NCBI GenBank assembly: GCA_963767635.1
Contig: CAVYEM010000003.1
Coordinates: 62,001-126,000, forward strand
Source: CAVYEM01 sp963767635
GTDB lineage: Bacteria; Vulcanimicrobiota; Vulcanimicrobiia; Vulcanimicrobiales; Vulcanimicrobiaceae
Reading direction: 5' to 3'
Length of the DNA: 64,000 nucleotides
Positions 1-9,067 of the stretch are shown here, one piece after another. The first letter of the stretch is position 1, and each line of letters begins with the position of its first letter. Under the pieces are notes generated by a model. It did no database searches and had not been told where the DNA came from. It saw nothing but the letters and a program-made list of their open reading frames with translations. The position numbers and the translations under genes are program-made.

Positions 1-1463
1 TTACGGACGTTTTGCGAGGTTGCCGAAAGCGCGCGAGCCTCCAGCGCATCAACCTGCGGGTTGCAATACCGCATGTAGTTTGAGGGTCCGTGACAGGCAA
101 GAATCGACGAATCGTCCGGATCGGAGCCCATCGTGAACGGCACGTACGCCATGTCGAACTGTCCGCTCGCCAGCGTACCGCCGCGCGAAGACGGCAAAAA
201 CAGCTGCGCGTTGCTGACCGATTTGAGTTCCACGGCAATTCCTCGTTCGCGCATCTGCGCCTGCACCGCCGTCGCAACGCGCACGCCGGTCATCGACTCC
301 GGAAACTGCACGTAGACGAGCGATAGCGGCTTGCCGTTCTTGCGGCGCAGAGCGTGAGCCGAAGCACGGCGCCATCCGGCTGCGTCCAGCAACGCGTCGG
401 CCGCGCGCGGATCGTACGCCGGTTCTCGAACCGCCGGATCGTACGCCCACGAGAACTGCGGCTGAATCATGTTCGTGACGGGATAGCGCCCGAGCGTAAT
501 TTTTCGGCTGATGCCTGCACGGTCGATCGCCATCGCGAGCGCGCGGCGCACGCGCACGTCGTTCAGCGGAGGATGCGCCAAATTCAGCACCAGACCCGCC
601 ACGACCGCGGTCGGAACGGCGCGCAAGGCGACGTCGCGCGCGCCGCTGAGCGAGGCTTGCTGCGCGGGCGCGATCAGGTTCCAGTCGAGCTGCCCCGAAC
701 GCAGCATCACCAGGTTCGTTTGCGGATCCGGAATGACGCGAATGTCGAGCTGCGGTGCCTTTGCCGAACCGCGCCAGTAGCGCGGATTGGCGCGATACGT
801 CAGCGACTCGCCGCGCTGCCACGAAACGAACGTGAAGGGCCCATCGCCGACGGTCGGCGCCGCGTTGAACGGCGCCTGCGCTAGCGGTGCCTCTCGCTCG
901 AGTATGTGTTTGGGCAGCACGAATTGCGGCCGGAACCCGTAAGAAAACAACGTCGTGACGGCCGGCGCCCACGCGTGCTTGAGATGGAACACGACGGTGT
1001 GCGGATCGCGCGCGTACGCGCGGTCGATCAAATCGTACCCTTCGTGCGAAGGCACCGGATTTCGCGGATCCAAAATCGCGCGCAGCGTCCACAATACGTC
1101 GTCCGAAGTCAGGGCAACGCCGTCGCTCCAGCGCGCTTGCGGGCGCAGACGGTACACGATCGTCCGCCCGTCGCGCGAAAGATCGCCGTTCGAGACGCTG
1201 GGGATGCGGATGATCAGCTCGGGCCGCAGACGCCCACGCTCGTCCAGATCGATGAACGGTTCGAAGGCCAGGCGCGCCACCTGCTGCTCCACCGAAGCAG
1301 AGTCCTGGTGCAGGAACAGCGGGTTGAGATTAGCCGGATCCGCCGCCAAATCGAAGCGAACGGCGCGACCGCCGTTCTGTCCCTGAGCCGCAGGGCCGGA
1401 GCAAGCGGCCAGCAGCAAGGCGGCCAGTGCCCCTAGACCACAGAAGCGCATCGCCGGCACCAT
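1..1463 (-). CDS. ABC transporter substrate-binding lipoprotein, family 5 (peptide/nickel type), partial
   Basis: The reverse strand reads open from an ATG at 1463 to the window edge, so the C-terminus is missing. The N-terminus has a lipoprotein signal ending in a lipobox (LLAAC); the Cys is residue 17 if the second ATG at 1451 is used. The body is a typical SBP_bac_5 solute receptor: AANPLF-type start (DPANLNPLF), the WSDGVALTSDDV segment, VGDGPFTFVSW, and RRALAMAIDR. Such proteins bind oligopeptides or similar solutes outside the membrane and deliver them to an ABC permease, whose genes would lie left of the window. Neither start has a clear Shine-Dalgarno. It is divergent from the Lrp regulator. 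The family is secure; the substrate is unknown. Confidence 0.85.
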   Translation of the reverse strand, partial: MVPAMRFCGLGALAALLLAACSGPAAQGQNGGRAVRFDLAADPANLNPLFLHQDSASVEQQVARLAFEPFIDLDERGRLRPELIIRIPSVSNGDLSRDGRTIVYRLRPQARWSDGVALTSDDVLWTLRAILDPRNPVPSHEGYDLIDRAYARDPHTVVFHLKHAWAPAVTTLFSYGFRPQFVLPKHILEREAPLAQAPFNAAPTVGDGPFTFVSWQRGESLTYRANPRYWRGSAKAPQLDIRVIPDPQTNLVMLRSGQLDWNLIAPAQQASLSGARDVALRAVPTAVVAGLVLNLAHPPLNDVRVRRALAMAIDRAGISRKITLGRYPVTNMIQPQFSWAYDPAVREPAYDPRAADALLDAAGWRRASAHALRRKNGKPLSLVYVQFPESMTGVRVATAVQAQMRERGIAVELKSVSNAQLFLPSSRGGTLASGQFDMAYVPFTMGSDPDDSSILACHGPSNYMRYCNPQVDALEARALSATSQNVR

Positions 1464-1500
1464 TTCGCTGCGCGTGCCGAGCCTCTTGGAAGATTCCCTC

Positions 1501-1530
1501 TTGCCCGAACAAATAGACGGTGCTATAGTG
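1501..1530 (+). promoter_or_regulatory. Candidate sigma-70 promoter of the lrp-kdd-kamA unit
   Basis: TTGCCC at 1501-1506 and TATAGT at 1525-1530 are separated by 18 bases, about 25 bases before the likely ATG of the Lrp-type regulator. Its position in the divergent gap before the operon supports it. It is a sequence match only. Confidence 0.4.
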
Positions 1531-1555
1531 AATGTACCGAATATCATTCGGGATT

Positions 1556-2040
1556 ATGGAGAAAAGAGCGAATATCGCCGTCGAGTCTGCGGAAGTCGAC
1601 GAGCTGGACCTGCGTCTGTTGGAAGCGTTGCAGCGCAACGCGCGTTCCACTTTTGCCGAGCTCGGCTCCTCGTGGGACTCAAACCGCCGGCCGTGCACGA
1701 CCGCGTCAAACGCCTAGAGAGCAAAGGCTACGTGCGCGGCTATGCCGCCCAGCTCGACAGCAAACTGCTCGGCCTGGAATTGGTGGCGTTCGTGAGCTGT
1801 TACACCGCGCCGGACTGCAGTTACGATGCGTTCACCCGTACGCTGGCGCAGATGTGCGAAGTGCTCGAAGTTCACAGCGTTGCCGGGGAGGAGTCGTTCG
1901 TGCTCAAGGTCATGACGCGTTCGACCGGCCATCTCGACGAATTGCTCTCGCGCCTGAAGGCCGTGCCGGGCATGGCGCGGACGAAGACGACGATCGTTCT
2001 CTCGACGCCGTTCGAGCGCGGCGGGATTTCGGTTCAGTGA
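1556..2040 (+). CDS. Lrp/AsnC-family transcriptional regulator (one frameshift)
   Basis: This encodes a helix-turn-helix plus RAM-domain regulator of the Lrp/AsnC family, which usually senses an amino acid and controls neighbouring amino-acid genes. The N-terminal half (DELDLRLLEALQRNARSTFAELG) is in one frame. The rest (LVGLKPPAVHDRVKRLESKG, then the RAM domain) is in another. Adding one base near 1672, for example GGCTCCCTCG in place of GGCTCCTCG, restores a 161-residue protein of normal family length. The stop overlaps the GTG start of kdd (GTGA), so the regulator is translationally coupled to the lysine genes and probably controls them. An upstream in-frame ATG at 1532 is possible. Confidence 0.8.
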
Positions 2041-3095
2041 TTCTTCGCCGCGCGCACCCGCTCGGAACGCACCGCGTCATCGATCCGCCCGGCGCCATGC
2101 CGCAAACCGCGAAACGGCTCGACAATACGCCCATTGCGTTCGAAAACGAGATTTTGTGCCAGGTCGAAACGCTGAACATCGATTCCGCCTCGTTCAAGCA
2201 GATTCGCGACCACTGCGCAGCGGATGCGCAGCGCATCGCCGAACACATCGCGGCGACGGTGCGCGATCGCGGTAAGCAGCACAACCCCGTCACGGGGAGC
2301 GGCGGAATGTTCATCGGTCGCGTCGCGGAGATCGGTGCGGAGCTGCGCGAGAAGATCGCGCTGCGTCCCGGCGATCGGATCGCATCGCTGGTTTCGCTCA
2401 CGCTTACGCCGCTCCACTTGGAATCGGTTTCCCGCGTCGACGTCGCAACGGGCCGCATCTGGATCCGCGGCCACGCGATCTTGTTCGCGTCCGGATTGTG
2501 GGCACGGTTGCCGGCCGACATCGACGACGACGTCGCGCTGGCCGTACTTGACGTCGCGGGTGCGCCTGCGCAAGTGCGGCGACTTGTTCGGCCCGGGATG
2601 ACGGTGTTGATCGTCGGCGCCGACGGGAAGTCGGGCATGCTGGCGTGCGCGCAAGCCAAGGCGCAGGCGGGCCCCGACGGATTCGTCGTCGGCGTCGCCC
2701 CGGATGCGAATACCGCCGCGGCGCGGATGCTGCAGCGTGCCGGTTTGGTGGATGCGTTCGTCCAAGCCGATGCGCGCGATGCATTGGAGCTTTCGAGAGC
2801 CGTCTCGCAGGTCGCGCCGGGTCTGGCCGATCTCACCGTCAACTGCGTGAATGTGCCGGGAACGGAACTCGGCTGCATTCTGTGCACCAAAGACGACGGC
2901 ATCGTGTATTTCTTCTCGATGTCGACCTCGTTCACGGCCGCGGCGCTCGGCGCCGAGGGCGTGGGCAAAGACGTTACGATGATCGTCGGCAACGGCTATA
3001 CTAAAGGCCACGCCGACATCGCGCTGCAGACGCTGCGCGACAATCCGGAGATTCATTCCTATTTCACTACGACCTACGCGGGGAGCCGCCCATGA
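2037..3095 (+). CDS. kdd: L-erythro-3,5-diaminohexanoate dehydrogenase
   Basis: The 352-residue product matches the 3,5-diaminohexanoate dehydrogenase family. This enzyme oxidatively deaminates 3,5-diaminohexanoate to 5-amino-3-oxohexanoate with NAD(P)+ in the beta-lysine fermentation pathway. A Rossmann-type nucleotide motif is seen as VLIVGADGKSG near residue 185, and a typical N-terminal segment (PVTGSGGMFIGRV) near residue 85. The GTG start overlaps the stop of the Lrp regulator, and its own TGA overlaps the ATG of kamA (ATGA at 3092-3095). Pairing with kamA is what makes the specific assignment convincing. The later pathway genes kce and kal are not in the window. Confidence 0.85.
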   Translation: MILRRAHPLGTHRVIDPPGAMPQTAKRLDNTPIAFENEILCQVETLNIDSASFKQIRDHCAADAQRIAEHIAATVRDRGKQHNPVTGSGGMFIGRVAEIGAELREKIALRPGDRIASLVSLTLTPLHLESVSRVDVATGRIWIRGHAILFASGLWARLPADIDDDVALAVLDVAGAPAQVRRLVRPGMTVLIVGADGKSGMLACAQAKAQAGPDGFVVGVAPDANTAAARMLQRAGLVDAFVQADARDALELSRAVSQVAPGLADLTVNCVNVPGTELGCILCTKDDGIVYFFSMSTSFTAAALGAEGVGKDVTMIVGNGYTKGHADIALQTLRDNPEIHSYFTTTYAGSRP

Positions 3096-4465
3096 TTGAG
3101 ATCGCGCACAAAAAGCCGCCGGTTGAGCCGGAAACGCTGGAGTACAAAAACCTCAAACAGGGGGAATTTTGGCGTCACGTTCCGGCGTACCAACACGTCG
3201 ACGAGGCGACCTTTCTGGATCACCTCTGGCAGCAAAAGCACGCAGTAAAGACCGCCGAAGAGTTGCTCGAGACGATCAAGGATCTGGCCTCGAAAGCCTT
3301 CATCGACGACGCTGCGGAGGGATTCCGCCGCGCGCCGATGGCGGTGCGCGTTTCGCCGTATGCGCTCTCGCTGATCGACTGGCACGACCCATACAACGAC
3401 CCGATTCGCAGGCAATTCATTCCCGTCGCAAGCACGCTGCTTCCGGATCACCCGCGCCTGACGCTGGATTCGCTGCACGAGCAAGACGATTCGCCCGTCC
3501 CGGGATTGGTGCACCGTTACGTCGACAAGGCGCTGTTTTTGCCGCTCAACACGTGCCCCGTCTACTGCCGGTTCTGCACGCGCTCGTACGCGATCGGGCC
3601 GGACACCGAAAGCGTCGATAAGGCCACGCTCGCCAAGACCCCCAAGCAGTGGGAAGATGCGTTCAAGTACATCTCCGAACGTCCGGAACTGGAAGACATC
3701 GTCATCTCCGGCGGCGACACGTATCAAATGGCGCCTAAGAACATCGAGCTCATCGGCAACGCGTTGCTCGACATTCCGCACGTGCGGCGCATGCGCTTTG
3801 CAACCAAAGGGCCCGCGATCATGCCGATGAAGATCATCACCCACAAAGAATGGCTCGATGCGCTCACTTCGATCGTCGAGCGGGGGCGCACGATCGGCAA
3901 GGACGTCGTGCTTCACACGCACTTCAACGCACCCGAGGAGATCACGTGGATTAGCGAGCGCGCCATGAGCATGCTGTTCGAGCGCGGGATCTTCGTGCGC
4001 AATCAGTCCGTGCTCATTCGCGGCGTGAACGATACCCCCGAGCGCATGCAGCTGCTCGTCAAGCGCCTGGGCCACGTCAACGTGCATCCCTATTACGTGT
4101 ACATGCACGACATGGTCAAGGGCGTGGAAGAACTGCGCACGACGATCCAAACCGCGACCGACATCGAGAAATTCGTGCGCGGCAGCACGGCCGGCTTCAA
4201 CTCTCCCACGTTCGTGTGCGACGCGCCGGGCGGCGGCGGAAAGCGCGACGTGCACAGCTACGAATACTACGATCGCGAGAACGGCATCGCCGTCTATGCG
4301 GCGCCCAGCGTCAAACCCGGCAAAGCGTTCGTGTACTTCGATCCGATCGACAAACTCTCGGCGCAAGCGCAGGCGCGCTGGGCCGTCAAAGAGCTGGCGG
4401 AGCGCATGGTGCACGAGGCGCTGAGCAAAGCCGGCGCCGGAGACGAGCAGCTCGTCCTAGCCTAA
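3092..4465 (+). CDS. kamA: Lysine 2,3-aminomutase
   Basis: This radical-SAM, PLP-dependent enzyme converts L-lysine to L-beta-lysine. The 457-residue protein has the radical-SAM cluster motif CxxxCxxC at Cys155, Cys159 and Cys162 (NTCPVYCRFCTR). It also has the PLP-lysine motif DAPGGGGK near residue 380 and the family C-terminal region. Its length is normal for KamA and longer than EpmB-type EF-P lysine aminomutases, which with the kdd neighbour argues for catabolic lysine use. It is translationally coupled to kdd by an ATGA overlap. The beta-lysine 5,6-aminomutase genes (kamDE) that should act between KamA and Kdd are absent here. Confidence 0.93.
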   Translation: MIEIAHKKPPVEPETLEYKNLKQGEFWRHVPAYQHVDEATFLDHLWQQKHAVKTAEELLETIKDLASKAFIDDAAEGFRRAPMAVRVSPYALSLIDWHDPYNDPIRRQFIPVASTLLPDHPRLTLDSLHEQDDSPVPGLVHRYVDKALFLPLNTCPVYCRFCTRSYAIGPDTESVDKATLAKTPKQWEDAFKYISERPELEDIVISGGDTYQMAPKNIELIGNALLDIPHVRRMRFATKGPAIMPMKIITHKEWLDALTSIVERGRTIGKDVVLHTHFNAPEEITWISERAMSMLFERGIFVRNQSVLIRGVNDTPERMQLLVKRLGHVNVHPYYVYMHDMVKGVEELRTTIQTATDIEKFVRGSTAGFNSPTFVCDAPGGGGKRDVHSYEYYDRENGIAVYAAPSVKPGKAFVYFDPIDKLSAQAQARWAVKELAERMVHEALSKAGAGDEQLVLA

Positions 4466-4539
4466 GGACCCTTGGCCGCGGGCGGCCGCGTTTGCTATCG
4501 TAGGCGAAGAGCGCGCCATGCAGGCGCGCAGAGGTGGCT

Positions 4540-5811
4540 ATGGCACTCGATCTGTCGGCGGTTCAAGCGCAGCGCAACGTGTGGGACATGGCTCAAGAAC
4601 AGCTCGACGGGGCCGCACGCCTCATCGGCCTGGGCGACTCCATTGCGGGCTTTTTGCGCGAACCCAAGCGCATTTTGGAAGTTTCGGTGCCGGTGCGCAT
4701 GGACGACGGCACGTTTCGCATGTTCAAAGGCTACCGCGTGCAGCACAATCTGTCGCGCGGGCCGTCCAAAGGCGGAATTCGATTTCATCCGGACGTGACG
4801 CTGGACGAAGTCAAGGCGCTGGCCATGTGGATGACGTGGAAATGCGCGCTGGTCAACATTCCGTTCGGCGGCGCCAAGGGCGGGGTGATCTGCGATCCCA
4901 AGTCGCTGTCCATGCAGGAACTGGAAAATCTCACGCGCCGCTTCACCAGCGAGATTTCGATCATCATCGGTCCGGAAAAAGACATTCCGGCGCCCGATGT
5001 TTACACCACGCCGCAGATCATGGCGTGGATCATGGACACGTATTCCATGCAGCGCGGCTATTCGGTTCCAGGCGTGGTTACGGGTAAACCCGTATCGATC
5101 GGCGGATCGCTCGGGCGCGACAAAGCGACGGCGCGCGGCTGTTTGTACGTCGTCGAAGAGGCGATGCAAGTGCTCGACATGCCCGTTGAGGGCGCGCGCG
5201 TTGCCATTCAAGGCTTCGGAAACGCAGGGATGTATGCCGCCGAGCTGATGGCCGAGCGCGGCTTTCGGATCGTCGCCGTTTCGGACTCCCGCGGCGGCAT
5301 CGCCAACTCCGGCGGACTCGACGTTGCCGGCGTGGTCGCGCACAAAAACGAAACGGGCTCGGTCGTAGGATTTTCGGGAGGTGATGCAATCAGCAACGCC
5401 GACCTGCTGGAAGTCGACTGCGAAGTGCTCGTGCCGGCTGCGCTCGAGAAGGTTATTACCGCAGACAACGCGCCGCGCATTCGCGCGAAGATCGTTGCCG
5501 AAGCCGCGAACGGTCCGACCATTCCGCAAGCCGACCGCATCCTGGAGGATCGCGGCGTCATGGTGCTGCCCGACATTCTCGCGAACGCGGGCGGCGTAAC
5601 CGTGTCGTACTTCGAATGGGTGCAAGACCTTCAGGAGAACTTCTGGGAAGAGCACGAGATCAACGACCGGCTCAAACGCAAGATGACGCGAGCGTTCCGC
5701 GAAACGCACGAGATCGCGCAACGCATGAATATCGACATGCGGCGCGCAGCGTACGTCGTTGCGGTCGGCCGGGTCGCGGACGCCACCAAACTGCGCGGGC
5801 TCTACCCCTAA
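4540..5811 (+). CDS. gdhA: Glu/Leu/Phe/Val dehydrogenase, probably glutamate dehydrogenase
   Basis: The 423-residue product belongs to the Glu/Leu/Phe/Val dehydrogenase family and would interconvert glutamate and 2-oxoglutarate plus ammonia with NAD(P)H. The substrate segment RGPSKGGIRFHP is followed by the catalytic-lysine block (MTWKCALVNIPFGGAKGG, Lys near 101). A Rossmann domain follows (VAIQGFGNAGMYAA), then ILANAGGVTVSYFEWVQ near the C-terminus. The ATG at 4540 is preferred because AGAGG lies five to six bases upstream; a GTG two codons earlier is possible. A perfect 7-base inverted repeat (GCGCGCC/GGCGCGC, about 4512-4530) sits just before the ribosome site. It follows kamA by about 75 bases and could absorb ammonia from lysine breakdown (inference). 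Confidence 0.9.
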   Translation: MALDLSAVQAQRNVWDMAQEQLDGAARLIGLGDSIAGFLREPKRILEVSVPVRMDDGTFRMFKGYRVQHNLSRGPSKGGIRFHPDVTLDEVKALAMWMTWKCALVNIPFGGAKGGVICDPKSLSMQELENLTRRFTSEISIIIGPEKDIPAPDVYTTPQIMAWIMDTYSMQRGYSVPGVVTGKPVSIGGSLGRDKATARGCLYVVEEAMQVLDMPVEGARVAIQGFGNAGMYAAELMAERGFRIVAVSDSRGGIANSGGLDVAGVVAHKNETGSVVGFSGGDAISNADLLEVDCEVLVPAALEKVITADNAPRIRAKIVAEAANGPTIPQADRILEDRGVMVLPDILANAGGVTVSYFEWVQDLQENFWEEHEINDRLKRKMTRAFRETHEIAQRMNIDMRRAAYVVAVGRVADATKLRGLYP

Positions 5812-7107
5812 ACCCCGACACCAGCTGTTGCGCTGCGCATAAGCACCGGGCCGCGCGGGCGCAGCGTGATGATGGGATCTGGCCATACGGTTTGCATGGG
5901 CGAGTCCAGTTCGAAGCAGAAGCGCGACGCCAAGTTTGCAAGTTCGATGCGCGCTTCCGTCCACGCAAACTGATCGCCCAAGCATTTGCGCGAGCCGCCG
6001 CCGAACGGGAAGTACGCGAACGCCGGCAGAGCGGGCGGTTCTATCCATCGCTCCGGCTTGAACTGCTCGGGATCTTCGAAATATTGCGGCGAACGGTGCA
6101 TGACGAGCTGACTCATCAATACCGTCGTGCCTTTGCGAATGTGCCAGCCCGCCGCGTCGACGTCTCGGAGCGCGTCTCTGCCCAAGACCCACGCCGGCGG
6201 ATACAGGCGCAGCGTTTCGCTGAGCACCGCATCGAGATACGCGGTATTTTCGCCGGCGCGCAACTCTTCCCGTAAACGCCGCGCAACGTCCGGCGTGGTG
6301 CGCGAGCAAGTACCACGTCCACGTCAATGCGTTTGCCGTCGTTTCATGGCCGGCGACAAAGAGCGTCATCACTTCGTCGCGGACCTGCGCGTCGTCGAGC
6401 GTCTCTCCCGTGTCCGCATCGCGCGAGGCCAGCAGCATCGAGAGCGCGTCCCCCCGATCTTCGCCGCTGCGGCGCCGCTGGGCGACCAATCGCAGCACGA
6501 TTTCGTCCAACACCGATCTGGCGCGGCGGAAACGCTGCATCGGCCCGAACGGCAGCCTGCGCGTGATTGCACCGAACGGTCCGAGCACGTCGGGAAAGAT
6601 CGTTACGACTTCATGAAGGGCCGCCGCAACGCGATCTGCCTCGTCGCCCGCATCGACGCCGAACAACGTTTTTGAGGCGATGCGGAGCGTGAGCTCCATC
6701 ATCTCGGCGTGCATGTCGAAAACGCCATCCGGCGGTTTCCAGCGCTGCGCGTACTCGCGCATCGTGCGCGCGTATCCCGCAACTCGCTCCTTGTGAAACG
6801 CCGGCTGCACGATGCGGCGCATGCGACGGTGCAGCGGCTCTTCGGCGGTCACCAAGCCTTCGCCGAGCAACGTTCGCATCGCGCGCGTGCCTTCGGACTT
6901 GACGAAATCGTGCTGATGCGTAACGAGCACGTCTTTGATGGCCGCCGGTTCGTTCAAAAAGCAGAAACGCCGCCACGGCACGCGGAAAGAAACAACGGGG
7001 CCGTACCGGCCCGCGATTTCCCCCAAGAACGTTGGAAATTCTCGCAGCGGGGTTCCGCGCAGACGGCGATACGTCTGCCACATTCCGGGCCCGGGCGGTT
7101 CACGCAT
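5808..7107 (-). CDS. Cytochrome P450 (one frameshift)
   Basis: This is a soluble bacterial P450 monooxygenase. The N-terminal two thirds run from the ATG at 7107 through the I-helix oxygen-binding motif AGHETTAN. The remainder is in another frame and carries the ExxR motif (ETLR) and the haem-binding loop FPFGGGSRKCLG with its Cys ligand. Removing one base near 6294 joins HHPDVARRLREEL to the rest and gives 432 residues, a usual length. The stop overlaps the convergent gdhA end by four bases. No ferredoxin or reductase gene is adjacent and the substrate is unknown. The next upstream gene on this strand is the PPC/DUF296 gene. Confidence 0.88.
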
Positions 7108-7125
7108 GGCTGCAGCTTCCGGAAG

Positions 7126-7560
7126 CTATAACTGGATCAGCGGGATGCCGACGTCGGGACGGTCGACGCGGTACAACGGCGAGTTGCGCTCGCCGACCAT
7201 GAGTTCCAGCGTCGGGCGCACGATTGCGCCTAAGAGATGTCCGCCCGTCGTGTGGCCGTCGCGATGCCCGAGGACGCAGTGCGCGTGAATCTTCGGCTTG
7301 CCTTCGTACTGAGTAACGTTGCCCAGTATTGAAAGCAGCTCGACCTGTTCGTCGACGTCGATTGGCTCGTAGCGCCGCTTTTCCATGTCGTAGTACCCCA
7401 CGCTCGCGCGCCGCAGACCGCCAATGCCGCAGAGTTGCGCGGTTGCAACGTGCTCCGCTTCGCAAAACCGCTGCAAGTGCTCCAGCAAGTCGTCCTCCAT
7501 GTCGAAGACCAGCGCGAAATTGCGCGCGCTGTTCTCTGAGTCGAGCACCTGGTACTTCAT
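7126..7560 (-). CDS. PPC/DUF296-domain protein
   Basis: A 144-residue protein made almost entirely of one PPC (plant and prokaryote conserved, DUF296) domain. The family signature HAHCVLGHRDGHTTGGHL is present near residues 92-109. In plants the domain accompanies AT-hook DNA-binding proteins; bacterial single-domain forms fold as trimers of unclear function. Its ATG overlaps the end of the SUI1-type gene (7557-7560), so the two are probably co-translated. Confidence 0.85.
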   Translation of the reverse strand: MKYQVLDSENSARNFALVFDMEDDLLEHLQRFCEAEHVATAQLCGIGGLRRASVGYYDMEKRRYEPIDVDEQVELLSILGNVTQYEGKPKIHAHCVLGHRDGHTTGGHLLGAIVRPTLELMVGERNSPLYRVDRPDVGIPLIQL

Positions 7561-7811
7561 CCTCCGGCCTTCTTGACGGTGTGGCCTTTTGCTTGCAGAA
7601 ACGCAATGATGGCCTCGCGGTGGTCGCCTTGAATTTCCACCACGCCGTTCTTAGCGGTGCCGCCGGTGCCGCAAAGCCGTTTGATCGCCGAAGCGATGGC
7701 GCCCACGTCGCGCTGCGGCAGTCCGGTGACGATCGAAACGACGCTCGCTCGGCGACGTTCGCGCATGACGCGCACGATGCCGTCGTTCGGCACGCGATTT
7801 TTCACGCGCAT
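7557..7811 (-). CDS. yciH: SUI1/YciH-family translation factor homologue
   Basis: The C-terminal part matches bacterial eIF1-like YciH proteins: NDGIVRV, then a short basic loop, SIVTGLP, CGTGGTAKNGVVEIQGD and the end KGHTVKKAGG. E. coli YciH can bind the small ribosomal subunit and affects start-site selection in vitro; its cellular role is uncertain. The start is unsure. ATG 7811 gives 84 residues without a clear ribosome site, and family members often carry about 20 more N-terminal residues. The gene is divergent from the LOG gene with only about 45 bases between and overlaps the PPC gene downstream. Confidence 0.85.
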   Translation of the reverse strand: MRVKNRVPNDGIVRVMRERRRASVVSIVTGLPQRDVGAIASAIKRLCGTGGTAKNGVVEIQGDHREAIIAFLQAKGHTVKKAGG

Positions 7812-7856
7812 GCGGTTCGGCAGGCCGGTACGGCCGCCCCGCCAAAACGCCGCCGC

Positions 7857-8401
7857 ATGCAACGCCGGCGTGTGGCACTCTTTTGCGGCGCGCACACCGG
7901 TAATGGTGTGCGATACGTCGAGCGTCGCCGAAAACGTCGCACGCGCTCTGGCATCTCGCGATCTCGGCATCGTGTACGGCGGCGGCCGCGTCGGTTTGAT
8001 GGGCGTCATCGCCGACGCTGCGCTGCAGGCGGGGGGCGAGGTCACCGGCGTCATCCCGCAATCGCTTGCGCGTGAAGAGATCGCGCACGGAGGTCTGACC
8101 AAGCTGCACGTCGTGCACAGCATGCACGAGCGCAAAGCGCTGATGGCGGACCTAAGCGACGGGTTCATCGCGCTTCCGGGAGGTTTCGGCACGATGGACG
8201 AGTTCTGCGAGATTCTCACCTGGGCGCAGTTGAACATCCACGCGAAACCGATCGGACTGCTCAACGCGTACGATTACTACGCGCTGCTGCTCGCGTTTGT
8301 TCGAGAACATGGTGAACGAAGGGTTTGTCACGCCGCACAACCGCGCATTGTTCCAATCGGCGCCCGGGATCGAAGTGCTGCTCGATTTAATGGGCTTTTA
8401 G
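7857..8401 (+). CDS. LOG-family (cytokinin riboside 5'-monophosphate phosphoribohydrolase-like) protein (two frameshifts)
   Basis: The LOG or lysine-decarboxylase-like family releases a free base from nucleoside 5'-monophosphates. The signature PGGFGTMDE and the preceding HERKALMADLSDGFIALPGG are clear, as is the nucleotide segment VYGGGRVGLMG. The N-terminus (RRRVALFCGAHTGN) and the C-terminus (NMVNEGFVTPHNRALFQ) are each in other frames. Removing one base near 7917 and one near 8300 gives a continuous 180-residue protein of normal length. In bacteria such genes often serve nucleotide salvage rather than hormone production. It is divergent from yciH and convergent with the small gene after it. 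Confidence 0.82.
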
Positions 8402-8410
8402 CGCGCGCTT

Positions 8411-8572
8411 TCAGCGAATCTTGAACGCGATGACCTTGCCGATCATCGTTCGCAGCGCGTCGATCTCGGCGGGAGCAGCGGTGTAGCTGCGCAGCGTCCC
8501 ATCCGCTAAGCGCACCGTGGCCTGCGTGCCGTTCACCGCAGTGAGCGTGCCGTACTGAACGCGCTGTGGCAT
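8411..8572 (-). CDS. Small hypothetical protein
   Basis: A short reading frame ending with a regular beta-rich pattern (YGTLTAVNGTQATVRLADGT, then IGKVIAFKI). This looks like a genuine small barrel-like domain rather than a chance frame. From the ATG at 8572 it is 53 residues; a TTG at 8617 would give 68. A proline-rich frame upstream (FAAPPPPVAAGV) may belong to the same gene if another one-base error is present. I recognise no family. It lies between the LOG gene and the CMD gene. Confidence 0.4.
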   Translation of the reverse strand: MPQRVQYGTLTAVNGTQATVRLADGTLRSYTAAPAEIDALRTMIGKVIAFKIR

Positions 8573-8679
8573 CGCGCGCGGCGTGGGTGTTCCACTTGAT
8601 GACGACCCCCGCGGCAACGGGCGGCGGCGGAGCGGCGAATGGCGCCATGCCCGCCATATACCCCTCGTCCGGCCGGCGA

Positions 8680-9063
8680 CTAACGCGCCGCTTGGCTCCT
8701 TTTGTCAACCACGCGCTTGAAGACGGCCATGGCGCTGAGCGCCTTTGGAAAGCCCGCGTATGGGATCAGCGTCATAATGGCTTCGACGATTTCCGTTTCG
8801 GTCAGCCCCACGTTGAACGCGCCGTGCACGTGCGTTTCCAGCTGCGAATCGCAGCCGCCCATCGTTGCGAGCGATGCGATGGCGATCAGCTCGCGATGCC
8901 GCAGATCCCCTTCGCGCGCGTAGATCTCGCCGAACGCGAATTCGATCAAATACCGCGTGAAGTCGGGCACGAGGGGATCGTATGCGGCAATGAGATTGTC
9001 GGCGACTTTGTCGCCGTCGATTTTGCGCAGCAGTTTCTCGCCGCGCTCGTAGCGATCGCTCAT
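8680..9063 (-). CDS. Carboxymuconolactone decarboxylase (CMD) family protein
   Basis: A 127-residue single-domain CMD/AhpD-like protein. It has the family segments FAFGEIYAREGDL, RELIAIASLATMGGC and HVHGAFNVGLTETEIVEAI. The usual AhpD CxxC pair is absent; only one Cys is seen (GGCDSQ), so a peroxidase-type thiol mechanism is unlikely. It starts five bases after the end of the 2-oxoglutarate dehydrogenase gene and is probably its co-transcribed downstream gene. The reaction is not predictable. Confidence 0.85.
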   Translation of the reverse strand: MSDRYERGEKLLRKIDGDKVADNLIAAYDPLVPDFTRYLIEFAFGEIYAREGDLRHRELIAIASLATMGGCDSQLETHVHGAFNVGLTETEIVEAIMTLIPYAGFPKALSAMAVFKRVVDKRSQAAR

Positions 9064-9067
9064 CGCG

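Noticed and set aside
49..1092. 347-codon minus-strand Arg-rich frame
   Set aside because: It is a shadow frame of the substrate-binding lipoprotein, which has a signal peptide and family motifs in the other frame.
4495..7107. Very long minus-strand frame through the P450 and antisense to gdhA (870 codons)
   Set aside because: Only the first part encodes P450; after the frame change it reads antisense to the well-supported glutamate dehydrogenase.
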